64,000 nucleotides of DNA, from the NCBI GenBank assembly GCA_902790325.1, contig CADARP010000013.1:1-64000 (forward strand), in the 5' to 3' direction. This DNA comes from Oscillospiraceae bacterium (lineage in GTDB: Bacteria; Bacillota; Clostridia; Oscillospirales; Acutalibacteraceae). Position 1 is the stretch's first letter, and every line of letters starts with the position of its first letter. Shown piece after piece: positions 46,231-56,075 of this stretch. A program made the translations under genes and the position numbers. A model generated the notes under the pieces. It ran no database searches and was not told the DNA's origin. It saw only the letters and a list, made by a program, of their open reading frames with translations.

Positions 46231-47927
46231 AAAAGACAATCGCCTGCCTTCTGCTCTTGACGATGCTTTTTGCCGTATGCTTAAAACCGGTATCGCTTCC
46301 GCAAACGATTCAAACCGCACAGACAACAAAAGCGCACGAACAGTGGAGAACAGACGCACTGTCCGGTGACAACGATGTGCGCATCTTCGACGACGATCTG
46401 TACTATTCGGAAAGTGATCCGAAAAACATCATCAATCTGACCGACCATACCGCCTATGTGAACAATGAGGTGATCGTCTATTTTGCCGATGACACTACGG
46501 TCGGGCAGAAAAAGGCGCTGTTTGATTCTCTCGGCGCGCAGGTCGTCGGCTGCGCAGACGTGCTGAACAAATACCAGCTTCGGCTGCCGCAGGAAAAGGA
46601 CTTCTTTGCGCTGCAGCTTTTGTGCACCAAACTCTGTGCGAAAAAAAGCGTGCAGTTTGCATCCTGCAATATGGCAATGCAGCGGACGGAGGACGTCGTG
46701 CCGGACGATCCGTGGCTGAATTCCGACGGCTTGTCCGAGGCGGAGAGATGGGACGATGACTACATATACGGCGGCAACTGGTGGCTGACCGCCACGCAGA
46801 CAACGGCTGCGTGGGATCACGCCGAACTGTTCCACAAGATCCGTGTCGGCATCGTGGACAGCGGATTCGACGTGGATCACGAGGATCTGCAGGGCAAGTT
46901 TTCGTTCCCGACCAGCTACTATGAACGCTCGAACCATCCGTCCTCCCACGGGACGCATGTGGCGGGTATCGTTTCAGCCAATGCGAATAACAAGATCGGC
47001 ATCACCGGCATTTGCAATAATGCGGAGCTGGTCTGTGTGGACTGGGAACCGGACAAAGACCGCGGACAAAAATGGTCGACGGACGAGCGGATTTTCACCG
47101 GCGTGATCGCATTGATTTTAAGCGGCGCCAAAGTGATCAACATGTCGCTCGGTTCGTCCGGTAACTATGAAGAAAAGAATACATGGACATGGAACATCGG
47201 CATGTATCTGGAAGGTATGCTGTTTTCCTACACGGTCGCGGCGCTTTTGGCCAGAGGCTTTGACTTCCTGGTCGTGCAGTCGGCGGGCAACGGCAGCAAA
47301 GCAAACGAGCCCTGCGACAGCTACTACAACGGGTCGTTCTGCTCCGTCACCATGCGAAATGCGTTCACCGGACTTACCGGAATCACCAAACGCGAAGTGC
47401 TCAATCACATCATCATTGCGGGCAGCAGTACCTACGCCCACGACGGCAAGGACTTTTATCAGTCCTCATTCTCGAATTACGGCGACGGCGTATCGATCTT
47501 TGCGCCGGGAAGCTGGGTATTCAGCACGGACACGGCGGAAAACGGCGGCTATTCCTACAAATCCGGCACGTCCATGGCGGCGCCTGTGGTGACGGGTATT
47601 GCTGCGCTGACGTGGTCCGTCAATCCGGCTCTGACCGGCGCCGAAGTCAAGGCGATCATCTGCGATCCTGCCAACACGGTATATCGCTGCGTCAACCATT
47701 ATTGGGAAGACGATATCGACATTCCGTCCTATCCGATGATCAATGCAAAACTGTCTGTGGAAGCGGCGATCAAGACGCTTGGTCTGCCCGAGGAACCGAC
47801 CGAACCGATCAGCGAACCGATCACCGGAGAACCGGAAAGCGAAACGGAGCCGGAGGCACAAGTGCTTGTCCACGGCAATTCCGAAGACCCGATCGTGGAA
47901 AGATTCCGCGGTGAAATCGGTGAATAA
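46227..47927 (+). CDS. Secreted S8 subtilase
   Basis: A 566-residue protein with a signal peptide (residues 1-20 or so). A propeptide-like region (about 70-160) carries VIVYFADDTT. The catalytic triad is Asp211 in GIVDSG, His241 in SHGTHVAG and Ser449 in SGTSMAAP; QSAGNGS provides the oxyanion Asn. The chain ends in an acidic Glu/Pro/Thr-rich tail (EEPTEPISEPITGEPESE), unlike the aromatic tail of the subtilase at 1.2 kb. It is translationally coupled to the Gx-transporter gene, an odd partner. Confidence 0.92.
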   Translation: MKKTIACLLLLTMLFAVCLKPVSLPQTIQTAQTTKAHEQWRTDALSGDNDVRIFDDDLYYSESDPKNIINLTDHTAYVNNEVIVYFADDTTVGQKKALFDSLGAQVVGCADVLNKYQLRLPQEKDFFALQLLCTKLCAKKSVQFASCNMAMQRTEDVVPDDPWLNSDGLSEAERWDDDYIYGGNWWLTATQTTAAWDHAELFHKIRVGIVDSGFDVDHEDLQGKFSFPTSYYERSNHPSSHGTHVAGIVSANANNKIGITGICNNAELVCVDWEPDKDRGQKWSTDERIFTGVIALILSGAKVINMSLGSSGNYEEKNTWTWNIGMYLEGMLFSYTVAALLARGFDFLVVQSAGNGSKANEPCDSYYNGSFCSVTMRNAFTGLTGITKREVLNHIIIAGSSTYAHDGKDFYQSSFSNYGDGVSIFAPGSWVFSTDTAENGGYSYKSGTSMAAPVVTGIAALTWSVNPALTGAEVKAIICDPANTVYRCVNHYWEDDIDIPSYPMINAKLSVEAAIKTLGLPEEPTEPISEPITGEPESETEPEAQVLVHGNSEDPIVERFRGEIGE

Positions 47928-47960
47928 CGGAGAATACCCAAACGGAAAGGAGCGATTCAT

Positions 47961-49541
47961 ATGGCTTCCCCGATGCAATGCTATGAAGGCAGTATACTGA
48001 CGGTAAACCGAAACGACGATGCGGCGCGGTTTTTGGTGACGTGCGGGAACAAGATCGTCTTTGTCGGAAACGAACTTCCGGAAAAATACGCTTCCGTGCC
48101 GCGCGTTGCGCTGGGTGAGCGCGCGCTCATTCCGGCATTTGCGGACACACACCAGCACTTTGCATCGTTTTCGACATTCTTTGCGGGTCTGAACGTGATG
48201 GACGCCGAATCCAACGAAGAGATTTCGCAGATGGTGCGGGACTTTGTTGCGCGTTCGTCAGGAAAAACGCTGATCGCGTTCGGCGCATCCCCGTATTCCG
48301 TGCGGGAGAAGCGGCTCATCAGCCGCACGGAGCTGGACGCTGTCTGTCCGGATAAGGAGATCATGGTCGTCAAGTACGACGGTCACGCCTGCATCGTAAA
48401 CACGAAACTGCTGCAGAAGATGGACGCAAAAGTGCGCGGCCTGCGCGGGTATCATCCCGACACGGGCGAAATGAATCAGGAAGCATTTTTCCGTTTTTCC
48501 GACTATATTTCGAGCTCGCTTTCCCTGATCGATCTTGTAAAAAATATGCAGAACGCCGTGGACTTTTTCGCGTCGCGCGGAATCGGCATGGTGCATACGG
48601 TCAGCGGCGTCGGCTTTGCGATGAATCTCGACATCACGTTTGAAAAGCTGTTTGCAAAAGGTCTGCGGAACGGGTTCCAGCTTCGCGTGTTCCCGCAGCC
48701 GATGGACGTGCGCGTGGCGCAGAGCCGCGGACTTCCGCGTATCGGCGGCTGCTTCGAGAGCGCGCTCGACGGCTGCTTCGGCTCGCACGACGCTGCGATG
48801 AACGAACCGTATACGGACGACCTCGGCGGGGAAGGCGTGCTGTACTACAGCGACGAAAAAGTGATCGACTTCTGCAAACAGGCGAACCGTGCCGGACTGC
48901 AGATCGAAATGCACGCGATCGGCGACCGCGCATTCGACCAGGCGACGCGCGCGCTGAAGGCGGCGCTCGACGATTTCCCGCGCGAGGATCACCGCCACGG
49001 CATTATCCATGACTGTCTGCCGACCGAAGAAGGCATAAAAATCTGCGCAGAGTACGGCATCCAGATGCCGGTGCAGAGCGCGTTCATCAACTGGAAGCAG
49101 GAACCGGACGCGTATCTGGAAAGCATTATGGGCAAGGAACGCGCCGCGCGGCTGAATCCGATCCGCACGTTTGCACAGAACGGCATTTGCGTTTCGTTCG
49201 GCTCCGACGCGCCGTGTACGACCCCGGACCCGATCGTCTGGATTGACAAGGCGGTCAACAACGAAAACGCGGACGAAGCGGTTTCCGTGCAGCAGGCGCT
49301 GCGGATGTGCACCTACAACGGCTGCTTTGCGACGTTCGACGAAAAAGAACGCGGCAGCCTCGAAGCGGGCAAGATCGCGGATATGGTGATCCTGTCCGGT
49401 AATCCGTACACGACGCCGAAAGCGGAGCTGAAAAACCTGAAAGTCGAAACGCTGCTGCTCGGCGGCAAACCGTACGAAAGCTGCAAAGAAAGCGTGCCGA
49501 AAATGATTTGCCGCGGCCTTACGTCCAAAACGAAGTATTAA
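47961..49541 (+). CDS. YtcJ-like amidohydrolase
   Basis: A 526-residue amidohydrolase-superfamily enzyme. The metal motif is FADTHQHF (about 60-67); MHAIGDRA and HGIIHDC supply further His; SFGSDAP supplies the Asp; and EERGSLEAGKIADMVIL-like sequence closes the beta-sandwich. YtcJ-type members are annotated as imidazolonepropionase-like or N-substituted formamide deformylases; the substrate here is unknown. It follows the subtilase by 33 bp with a good GGAAAGGAG site and ends the long parAB-led run at a terminator. Confidence 0.88.
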   Translation: MASPMQCYEGSILTVNRNDDAARFLVTCGNKIVFVGNELPEKYASVPRVALGERALIPAFADTHQHFASFSTFFAGLNVMDAESNEEISQMVRDFVARSSGKTLIAFGASPYSVREKRLISRTELDAVCPDKEIMVVKYDGHACIVNTKLLQKMDAKVRGLRGYHPDTGEMNQEAFFRFSDYISSSLSLIDLVKNMQNAVDFFASRGIGMVHTVSGVGFAMNLDITFEKLFAKGLRNGFQLRVFPQPMDVRVAQSRGLPRIGGCFESALDGCFGSHDAAMNEPYTDDLGGEGVLYYSDEKVIDFCKQANRAGLQIEMHAIGDRAFDQATRALKAALDDFPREDHRHGIIHDCLPTEEGIKICAEYGIQMPVQSAFINWKQEPDAYLESIMGKERAARLNPIRTFAQNGICVSFGSDAPCTTPDPIVWIDKAVNNENADEAVSVQQALRMCTYNGCFATFDEKERGSLEAGKIADMVILSGNPYTTPKAELKNLKVETLLLGGKPYESCKESVPKMICRGLTSKTKY

Positions 49542-49556
49542 ATATAACCCGTCAAA

Positions 49557-49608
49557 AACAACCGGGGCTTTTCTTCCAAGCAAACGGAGGAAAAGTCCCG
49601 GTTGTTTT
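49557..49608 (+). terminator. Terminator after the amidohydrolase gene
   Basis: AACAACCGGGGCTTTTC ... GAAAAGTCCCGGTTGTTTT hairpin. Confidence 0.9.
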
Positions 49609-49615
49609 ATCTTTT

Positions 49616-49675
49616 GTACAGGGCAGGCATACTTGCTTGCCGTAAGAGAGAACAATATTCGACGGAACGCATGGT
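49616..49675. repeat. Pair of short palindromes
   Basis: GGCAGGCATACTTGCTTGCC and CGGAACGCATGGTTGCGTTCCG separated by a GTAAGAGAGAA linker. The order hairpin - AAGAGA - hairpin resembles the interior of the element at 3144-3303. Confidence 0.5.
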
Positions 49676-49694
49676 TGCGTTCCGTATATTCGAT

Positions 49695-51974
49695 TTACGA
49701 CAGGAGGACCAGCAGACGATCCAGATCATACGCTTCCTGCACGACCTTCGGCAGTTTGCCGAACAGCGCACGGAAGAACGCAATTAGGCGAGCGATGAAA
49801 CCCGTGTTGACGTTGACTTTTTCAACATCGGTTGCAGCCTCCGAGATCTCTTTGCTGTCTACGTAATACTTTGCCTGTATATTAAAGCTTTGTTTGACAT
49901 CTTCTGCGGTATAAGCATCTCCTGTATAGACGTCCTTACCGTCCACATACCAATGAATCTGCCCGTTGGGAAGTTCGTTTTCGACATTTGCGTTGAACGT
50001 GATAGAAGACCGATAGTCATATGTTTTAGAAGATGCCACGAAGTGCTGAATTACGACCTTAGGCATCGGCAGTTTTTGAATGCTTTGTGTTTCCTTTGCG
50101 CCGCACATGGAGCAAGTCCTCTGATCTTCGCCGTCTGTATAGACTGTCGGCGCTTTGGTCTGTGTCCAATCTCCGAAAGAATGACCGGTTGCCGGTATGG
50201 TTTCCGTGTAAGGTTCCCCACATTCTGAACACTGCTTTTGGATAAACCCTTCCTCTGTACAGGTTGCATCTTTGCGTGACTGTTCGACAAAAATATGCTC
50301 TGTCTTTTTGATGTACTCTATTTCTCCGATAATATTTCCGCATTTTTCGCACAACTCATATCGGCTTCCGGTATTTGAACATGTTGGCGCGTTATAGACG
50401 GTTTTCAGACTATGACCTGTCGCAAGGATCGGTTCGGTATAGCTGTCATCACAACGAGAACAGGAAAAGGTTTTAATTCCGCCTTCTGTGCACGTTGGCT
50501 GTTTGCTGATCGTTTCAACATAATGATGTCCACGGGCTGTATATTTACTGGAAATATAATGATCACCGCATAAGCATGTATCTAAGCAATAGCCATCCGC
50601 AGTACAAGTCGGATAAGTAAATGAATAATTATATTCATGGTAATGGTTGTAGTGTACGGTTACATCCGGAATGTTGGCGTACGGGGAGTTTGTAATAATC
50701 TTTGTCCATTCCGCCTCATTCCCGCCGTAGTAAATGTCCGAGAGGGAATCAGTGTCGCTGAATGCGTTTTCTCCTATCGATTTTATTGCTGTTCCGATAT
50801 AGATTGATTGCAACTCTCGACATCCTTTAAACGTATTGGAATCAATCAATTCCACAGAATCCGGAATGTTAACCGTTTTTAATGCGTCACACCATTCAAA
50901 CGCATATCCGCCTATGGTCTGTACACCGGTTCCAAGATGAGCAGAACTCAATTTACAATCCCAAAATGCGTTTTGTCCAATTATGGATACTCCGTCCGGA
51001 ATGGTGATGTCCGTAAGCGGACACCCCAAAAACGCGGCTTCTCCGATTTCACACAACGTATCCGGCAAATGTACTGCGTTTAACACATCATCGCAGATGT
51101 AACTTAGATAAGAATCTCCAAATTCAAAAGCGCTTGGCGCAATCGTTTTGACACCGTCCGGCACGGTGTATTCTGTCTGCTTGTTACCTAATGGATATGC
51201 TATCAGGTTTTTCCGATCACGGGAGAATAAAACTCCATCTACAGATACAAAATGTCTGTTTTCAGCGTCGACCTCTATTTTTTGAAGCGTCGCGTATGTA
51301 TAATACGATGAAAAATCTAAATAAGCGCAAGTAAATGCTCCACCTCCAATTTCTTCGACGTTTTTCGGAATGTACACTTCGGAAAACGGACAAAGTTTAA
51401 ACGCAGAATTTCCTATGGTTTTCAGCGTTTGCGGCAGTATGATGCTGTCCAGACTGGTACAATAATAGAATACATTTTTTTCAATGGCTTCTAATTGTTC
51501 AGGCAATGTAACATCTTCCAGTTTAAAGCATTCAGCAAAGGCGCCTGCTTTCAGCGCCTTGACGTTGTTTGGGATAATAACAGATTTTAGTTCTATACAT
51601 TCACAGAAAGCGTATTCTCCGATTACTTCAAGACTATCCGGAAGAACGATTGATTCCAAGTTGCTGCATTCGATAAAAGCATATGTTCCGATGGAAACAA
51701 TTCCCTCATGAATGATAGCCGTAGTAATGAGATCAGAAAAGGATTGCCATGGAGCAGTCTCGACTTTGCCTGTTCCGCTGATCGACAGTTCGCCAGTCTC
51801 TGTGTCAAAGCTCCACATTACACAATCGCCCTCTGCACCGCATTCGCCGGAATATGTCTCCGCCGCGGCAGTGACGGACAGCCAGTCCGCGATACCGCCA
51901 AGACAACTTGTCGGTGCGGTTCCGAGAAGTAGCAGCATACACAGCAGACACGCCAGTATTTGTTTTGCTCTCAT
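49695..51974 (-). CDS. BspA-like leucine-rich-repeat surface protein
   Basis: A 759-residue secreted protein. Signal peptide about 1-28. Residues about 85-460 hold LRR_5 (BspA/Treponema type) repeats with the ITIPDGVSIIGQNAFWDC pattern. About 490-680 carry four or five repeats of the type PTCTEGGIKTFSCSRC...ATGH, each with a CxxC pair. An Ig-like segment follows, and the C-terminus has GFIARLIAFFRALFG and a few extra residues. BspA proteins bind host or bacterial surfaces. The start after GGAGGTTTTT gives a normal signal peptide. The gene is AT-richer than its neighbours and may be acquired. Confidence 0.88.
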   Translation of the reverse strand: MRAKQILACLLCMLLLLGTAPTSCLGGIADWLSVTAAAETYSGECGAEGDCVMWSFDTETGELSISGTGKVETAPWQSFSDLITTAIIHEGIVSIGTYAFIECSNLESIVLPDSLEVIGEYAFCECIELKSVIIPNNVKALKAGAFAECFKLEDVTLPEQLEAIEKNVFYYCTSLDSIILPQTLKTIGNSAFKLCPFSEVYIPKNVEEIGGGAFTCAYLDFSSYYTYATLQKIEVDAENRHFVSVDGVLFSRDRKNLIAYPLGNKQTEYTVPDGVKTIAPSAFEFGDSYLSYICDDVLNAVHLPDTLCEIGEAAFLGCPLTDITIPDGVSIIGQNAFWDCKLSSAHLGTGVQTIGGYAFEWCDALKTVNIPDSVELIDSNTFKGCRELQSIYIGTAIKSIGENAFSDTDSLSDIYYGGNEAEWTKIITNSPYANIPDVTVHYNHYHEYNYSFTYPTCTADGYCLDTCLCGDHYISSKYTARGHHYVETISKQPTCTEGGIKTFSCSRCDDSYTEPILATGHSLKTVYNAPTCSNTGSRYELCEKCGNIIGEIEYIKKTEHIFVEQSRKDATCTEEGFIQKQCSECGEPYTETIPATGHSFGDWTQTKAPTVYTDGEDQRTCSMCGAKETQSIQKLPMPKVVIQHFVASSKTYDYRSSITFNANVENELPNGQIHWYVDGKDVYTGDAYTAEDVKQSFNIQAKYYVDSKEISEAATDVEKVNVNTGFIARLIAFFRALFGKLPKVVQEAYDLDRLLVLLS

Positions 51975-51994
51975 AGAAAAACCTCCATATATGT

Positions 51995-52053
51995 ATTGCA
52001 TAGTCATAATGACCACACAATGTATTATAACATGGTCAATATGATTATACAAT
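51995..52053. promoter_or_regulatory. Divergent operator region
   Basis: Two 20-bp imperfect copies lie in opposite orientation: GGTCATTATGACTATGCAAT (minus strand, 51995-52014) and GGTCAATATGATTATACAAT (plus strand, 52034-52053), differing at four positions. They overlap the likely -10 regions of the LRR gene and the XRE gene. Confidence 0.5.
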
Positions 52054-52084
52054 ACAAGTATTGAAATTTTTGGAGCGTGAGGGT

Positions 52085-52456
52085 ATGAAACTGGATTATG
52101 CTGCGATCGGTAAGCGCATCCGCGCGCGGCGCACGCGTCTCGGTCTGTCGCAGGAGCAGTTGGCGGAACGCGCCGACCTGTCCGTCCAGCATGTCAGCCA
52201 TATCGAGACCGCCAATACGAAGCTCAGTCTGCCTGTGCTCGTGCAGATCGCCAACACACTCGGCGTCACGCCCAACGACCTGCTCTGCGACAGCACGCCG
52301 TTTGCCGCGGAAAGTTACCACAATGAGATCGATGAGGTTGTCGCCGAATGCGACGTCCATGCGCTGCGCGTCGTGGCGGAGATCGTCAAAGCCGCCGTTC
52401 CCGCACTGCAGAAATACGGCGCGGCACAATCCGCCGAACCGATGGACAAGAGCTGA
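52085..52456 (+). CDS. XRE-family HTH regulator
   Basis: A 123-residue protein. The HTH (RLGLSQEQLAERADLSVQHV) is followed by SHIETANTKLSLPVLVQIA. The C-terminal half is an acidic helix without a recognisable ligand domain. ATG 52085 lies 8 bp after GGAG; TTG 52061 is possible. It is divergent from the LRR surface-protein gene, with a shared palindromic control region, so it probably controls that gene and itself. Confidence 0.88.
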   Translation: MKLDYAAIGKRIRARRTRLGLSQEQLAERADLSVQHVSHIETANTKLSLPVLVQIANTLGVTPNDLLCDSTPFAAESYHNEIDEVVAECDVHALRVVAEIVKAAVPALQKYGAAQSAEPMDKS

Positions 52457-52491
52457 AAGGTACGCCTTTTTGTAACCGACATGTAATGTAT

Positions 52492-52532
52492 CGCCCGTAT
52501 TCGGAAAACAAAACCGAACGCGGGCGTCTTTT
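52492..52532 (+). terminator. Terminator after the XRE gene
   Basis: CGCCCG ... CGG/CCG ... CGGGCG hairpin followed by TCTTTT. Confidence 0.75.
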
Positions 52533-52595
52533 CGCCCTTTGGCATTTTGCACAAAAAGATTTCCGCAAATACCGGAACTTACATCGCCGCACATC

Positions 52596-52625
52596 TTGCG
52601 CCGCCGCGTGTTCTTGTGCTATAAT
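52596..52625 (+). promoter_or_regulatory. Promoter for glgP
   Basis: TTGCGC at 52596-52601, 18-bp spacer, TATAAT at 52620-52625. Confidence 0.5.
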
Positions 52626-52659
52626 GACATTTGTATAAGTTTATACGGAGGAGTATTTT

Positions 52660-55053
52660 ATGGATTATACGATGACCAAGCAGCAGGCAAAGGCGCAGAT
52701 CGAGGCAAAACTCTCCCACTTCATGGGCGTGTCGCCGGAGGAGGCGTCCGACGAGCATTACTACCGCGCACTGGCGCTGATCCTGCGCGACCTGATGAAT
52801 TCCGGCCGAAAGGAATTCGTGCATGACTGCGACAAGGCAGGCAAGAAAAAAATCGTCTATCTCTGCATGGAGTTTTTGATGGGACGCGCGCTTAAAAACA
52901 CGCTGTACAATCTGAACCTGACAGACGTGTTCGCCGAGGCGCTGCAGGAATACGGCGTCAAGCTCGAGAAACTGTATGACTGCGAACCGGACGCAGGTCT
53001 CGGAAACGGCGGTCTGGGACGCCTTGCCGCGTGCTACCTCGACGGTCTGGCGGCGCAGGGCTACCATGCTACCGGTTATTCGATTCTGTACGAATACGGC
53101 ATCTTCAAGCAGAAGCTCGTGGACGGCTGGCAGACGGAGCTGCCGGATTTCTGGCTGCCGGGCGGAGAAGTATGGCTGGAAAAGCGCGACGACACCACGC
53201 TGCCGGTCTCGTTTGAAGGACACATTGTCGAGAGCTGGGACAACCAGTACCACCACATCAACGTCGTCGGCGGGCGGACAGTCAATGCCGTGCCGTACGA
53301 TATGTACGTTGCGGGCAAGGACGGCCGCGGCATCAGCGTGCTGCGTCTGTGGCGCGCGGAATCTCCCGGCTTCGATATGGAAAAATTCAACCAGGGCGAC
53401 TATATGCATGCCATGGAAGAAAACGCCATGGCCGAGGTCATCAGCAAGGTGCTGTACCCCTCCGACAACCATCCCGAGGGCAAGAGTCTGCGTCTGCGGC
53501 AGCAATATTTCCTTGTGTCCGCGTCCATCCAGGACGTGGTCGGCCGGCATCTGCGCCGTTTCGGCACGATCGACAACCTTGCGGACGAGGTCGCCATCCA
53601 CATCAACGACACGCATCCGACGATGGCGATCCCGGAGCTGATGCGCATTCTGCTTGACGAGTGCGGCTACGGCTGGGACGATGCGTGGAAGATCGTGACC
53701 AAAACGTTTGCCTACACGAACCACACCGTCATGAAAGAAGCGCTGGAATGCTGGTCGGAAGAATTGGTCAGCCGTCTGCTGCCGCGCATCTATCAGATCA
53801 TCAAAGAGATCGACAACCGCTACCGCAGTTTCGTCTGGTCGGTTACCGGCGACGCAGGCAAGGTGGAGCGTATGGCCGTTATTTCCGGCGGCGCGGTGCG
53901 CATGGCGAACCTGTGCGTCGCGGCGTGCCACAGCGTCAACGGCGTGTCGGCACTGCACAGCGAGATCCTCAAGAACACGGTATTCCACGATTTCTACACG
54001 GTCACGCCCGACAAATTCAAGAACGTGACCAACGGCATCGCGTACCGCCGCTGGCTCTGCCAGGCAAACCCCGAGCTGACCGCGCTCATTACGGAACTGA
54101 TCGGCGACAAATTCATCCTGGATGCGGACGAGCTGCTGCGTCTGCGCGATTTCCGGAACGACAAAGGCGTCCTGGAAATGCTCGGAAAGATCAAGCGCGA
54201 CAATAAAGCTACTTTTGCGAAGCGTATCGCCAAGACGACCGGCGTGCAGCTCGATCCCGATTCGATATTCGACGTGCAGGTCAAGCGTCTGCACGAGTAC
54301 AAGCGGCAGCACCTGAATGCGTTCCAGATCATTTCGCGGTATCTTGCGATCAAGGATAATCCGAACGGCGATTTCGAGCCGCATACCTACATCTTCGCTG
54401 CGAAAGCCGCGCCCGGCTACTTCATGGCGAAGAAGATCATCTGCTTCATTTGCGCGCTGGCGGATCTGATCAACAACGATCCAGATATGCGCGGACGGCT
54501 GAAAGTCGTTTTCGTCGAGGATTACAATGTGACGATGGCGGAGCGGCTCATGCCGTCGGCAGACATCAGCGAACAGATCTCTTTGGCCGGTACGGAGGCA
54601 AGCGGTACGGGCAATATGAAACTGATGATCAACGGCGCGGTCACACTCGGCACGATGGACGGCGCGAATGTGGAAATCTTTGAAGCGGTCGGAGAGGACA
54701 ATATCCTGATCTTCGGCATGAGCACGGAGGAAGCGGTACGTCTGCAGCGTGCGGGCTATCACCCGGGCAGTTATTATCAAAACAACGGCGAGATCCGCCG
54801 TGTGGTCGATTTCATCAACGGCGGAATCGGCGGCAAGCAGTTCCCCGAGATCGGACAGGCGATCACCAACCATGACCCGTATATGGTTCTGGCGGATTTT
54901 GAGGACTATCGTCGCGCCCAGAACCGTGCGGTCGAGCTGTACCGCGACAAGCCGCTGTGGAACCGGATGTCGCTGATGAACATTTCCGGCGCGGGACGGT
55001 TTGCGGCGGATCGTGCTGTGCGTGAATACGCGCAGATGATCTGGAATGCCTGA
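52660..55053 (+). CDS. glgP: Glycogen/maltodextrin phosphorylase
   Basis: A 797-residue GT35 enzyme of typical length. CEPDAGLGNGGLGRLAACYLD is near residue 110, and EASGTGNMKLMINGA carries the PLP Lys654. VKRLHEYKRQHLN and GTMDGANVEI are also conserved. It removes glucose-1-phosphate from glycogen or maltodextrin ends. It starts a run with CPBP, tadA, TPR and DUF4037 genes spaced by 1-16 bp or overlapping; no other glycogen gene is present in the window. Confidence 0.96.
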   Translation: MDYTMTKQQAKAQIEAKLSHFMGVSPEEASDEHYYRALALILRDLMNSGRKEFVHDCDKAGKKKIVYLCMEFLMGRALKNTLYNLNLTDVFAEALQEYGVKLEKLYDCEPDAGLGNGGLGRLAACYLDGLAAQGYHATGYSILYEYGIFKQKLVDGWQTELPDFWLPGGEVWLEKRDDTTLPVSFEGHIVESWDNQYHHINVVGGRTVNAVPYDMYVAGKDGRGISVLRLWRAESPGFDMEKFNQGDYMHAMEENAMAEVISKVLYPSDNHPEGKSLRLRQQYFLVSASIQDVVGRHLRRFGTIDNLADEVAIHINDTHPTMAIPELMRILLDECGYGWDDAWKIVTKTFAYTNHTVMKEALECWSEELVSRLLPRIYQIIKEIDNRYRSFVWSVTGDAGKVERMAVISGGAVRMANLCVAACHSVNGVSALHSEILKNTVFHDFYTVTPDKFKNVTNGIAYRRWLCQANPELTALITELIGDKFILDADELLRLRDFRNDKGVLEMLGKIKRDNKATFAKRIAKTTGVQLDPDSIFDVQVKRLHEYKRQHLNAFQIISRYLAIKDNPNGDFEPHTYIFAAKAAPGYFMAKKIICFICALADLINNDPDMRGRLKVVFVEDYNVTMAERLMPSADISEQISLAGTEASGTGNMKLMINGAVTLGTMDGANVEIFEAVGEDNILIFGMSTEEAVRLQRAGYHPGSYYQNNGEIRRVVDFINGGIGGKQFPEIGQAITNHDPYMVLADFEDYRRAQNRAVELYRDKPLWNRMSLMNISGAGRFAADRAVREYAQMIWNA

Positions 55054-55069
55054 TAAAAGAGGAGAATCT

Positions 55070-56074
55070 ATGGACGAGCATACGAACGTTTGGGAAAACT
55101 ACGGCGAACCTGCGCAGATCTACGGAATCCTGCGCAGCGAAGAGAAACGTTCGCTGAAACGCCAGAGCATCCGGGCAGGACTCTGCCTGATCGCGTTTCT
55201 GGGTTTGGAATACGCGCTTTCCACAGCGCTGGTTTCGACGCCTGCACTGTATGAACTGTATTTGCAGAACGACACGGTGTATGAGCTTGTGGAGATGTTT
55301 TTCTATCTGTTCTGTATGCTCCTGCCGTTTACGGTCGCGTATCTGACGATGCGTCCCGCAGAAAAGGACGAGCTGACGCTGTTCGGGAAACCGACGTCGA
55401 AACCTGCCGCCGTTACGGCGGTCATGGCGGGTTTTCTGGTTTGCAACGCCGCAAACTATGTGACGAATATCGTGCTCGTTTTCATGGAGAACGCGGGCTT
55501 CTCCGTTGGCGGCGGCACATACGACGCGCCGCAGACGGGTGTGCAGCTGGTCTTCAGCATATTGACGGTCGGTCTGCTGCCTGCGTTTGTGGAGGAATTT
55601 GCGCTGCGCGGCATCGTGATGCAGCCGATGCGTAAACACGGCGATCTGTTTGCCGTTTTGATGAGCGCGCTTGTCTTCGCGCTCATGCACGGAAACCTTT
55701 CGCAGTTTCTGTTCGCGTTTATCGTGGGCGCTGCGATCGGATACTTTGTCACAGCGACCGGTTCGATCTGGGTCGGCGTTGCGATCCATATGCTCAACAA
55801 CCTGTATTCCGTGGCGCTGGACTATCTGCTGGAGGTGCGTCCGACAGTCGCGGAAAAGTTCTACAATCTCGAACTGAGCATAACGCTGGTTGTCGGCGCA
55901 GCCTGTCTCGTGCTGTTTTTTACCGTCTGCCGCAGGAATAAACTGCAAAAGTCGAGCGGCGTTCTGACCGGCGGAGAAAAAACGGCAGCCTATATTTTCA
56001 CGGTTCCGATGGTCGGCGCGATCCTCTGGCTGGTCGTTGAAACGGTGCGGCTGATTTCGTTCGAGGGTTCGTAA
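55070..56074 (+). CDS. CPBP-family intramembrane metalloprotease
   Basis: A 334-residue polytopic protein with about eight membrane segments. The CPBP (Abi/CAAX-type) motifs are in order: PAFVEEFALRGIVMQPMR (glutamate pair and Arg), FALMHGNLSQF and GVAIHMLNN (His ligands). Family members include prenyl-protein proteases and bacteriocin-immunity proteins. The substrate is unknown. It begins 16 bp after glgP and overlaps nothing, with a GAGGAG site. Confidence 0.88.
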   Translation: MDEHTNVWENYGEPAQIYGILRSEEKRSLKRQSIRAGLCLIAFLGLEYALSTALVSTPALYELYLQNDTVYELVEMFFYLFCMLLPFTVAYLTMRPAEKDELTLFGKPTSKPAAVTAVMAGFLVCNAANYVTNIVLVFMENAGFSVGGGTYDAPQTGVQLVFSILTVGLLPAFVEEFALRGIVMQPMRKHGDLFAVLMSALVFALMHGNLSQFLFAFIVGAAIGYFVTATGSIWVGVAIHMLNNLYSVALDYLLEVRPTVAEKFYNLELSITLVVGAACLVLFFTVCRRNKLQKSSGVLTGGEKTAAYIFTVPMVGAILWLVVETVRLISFEGS

Positions 56075-56075
56075 G

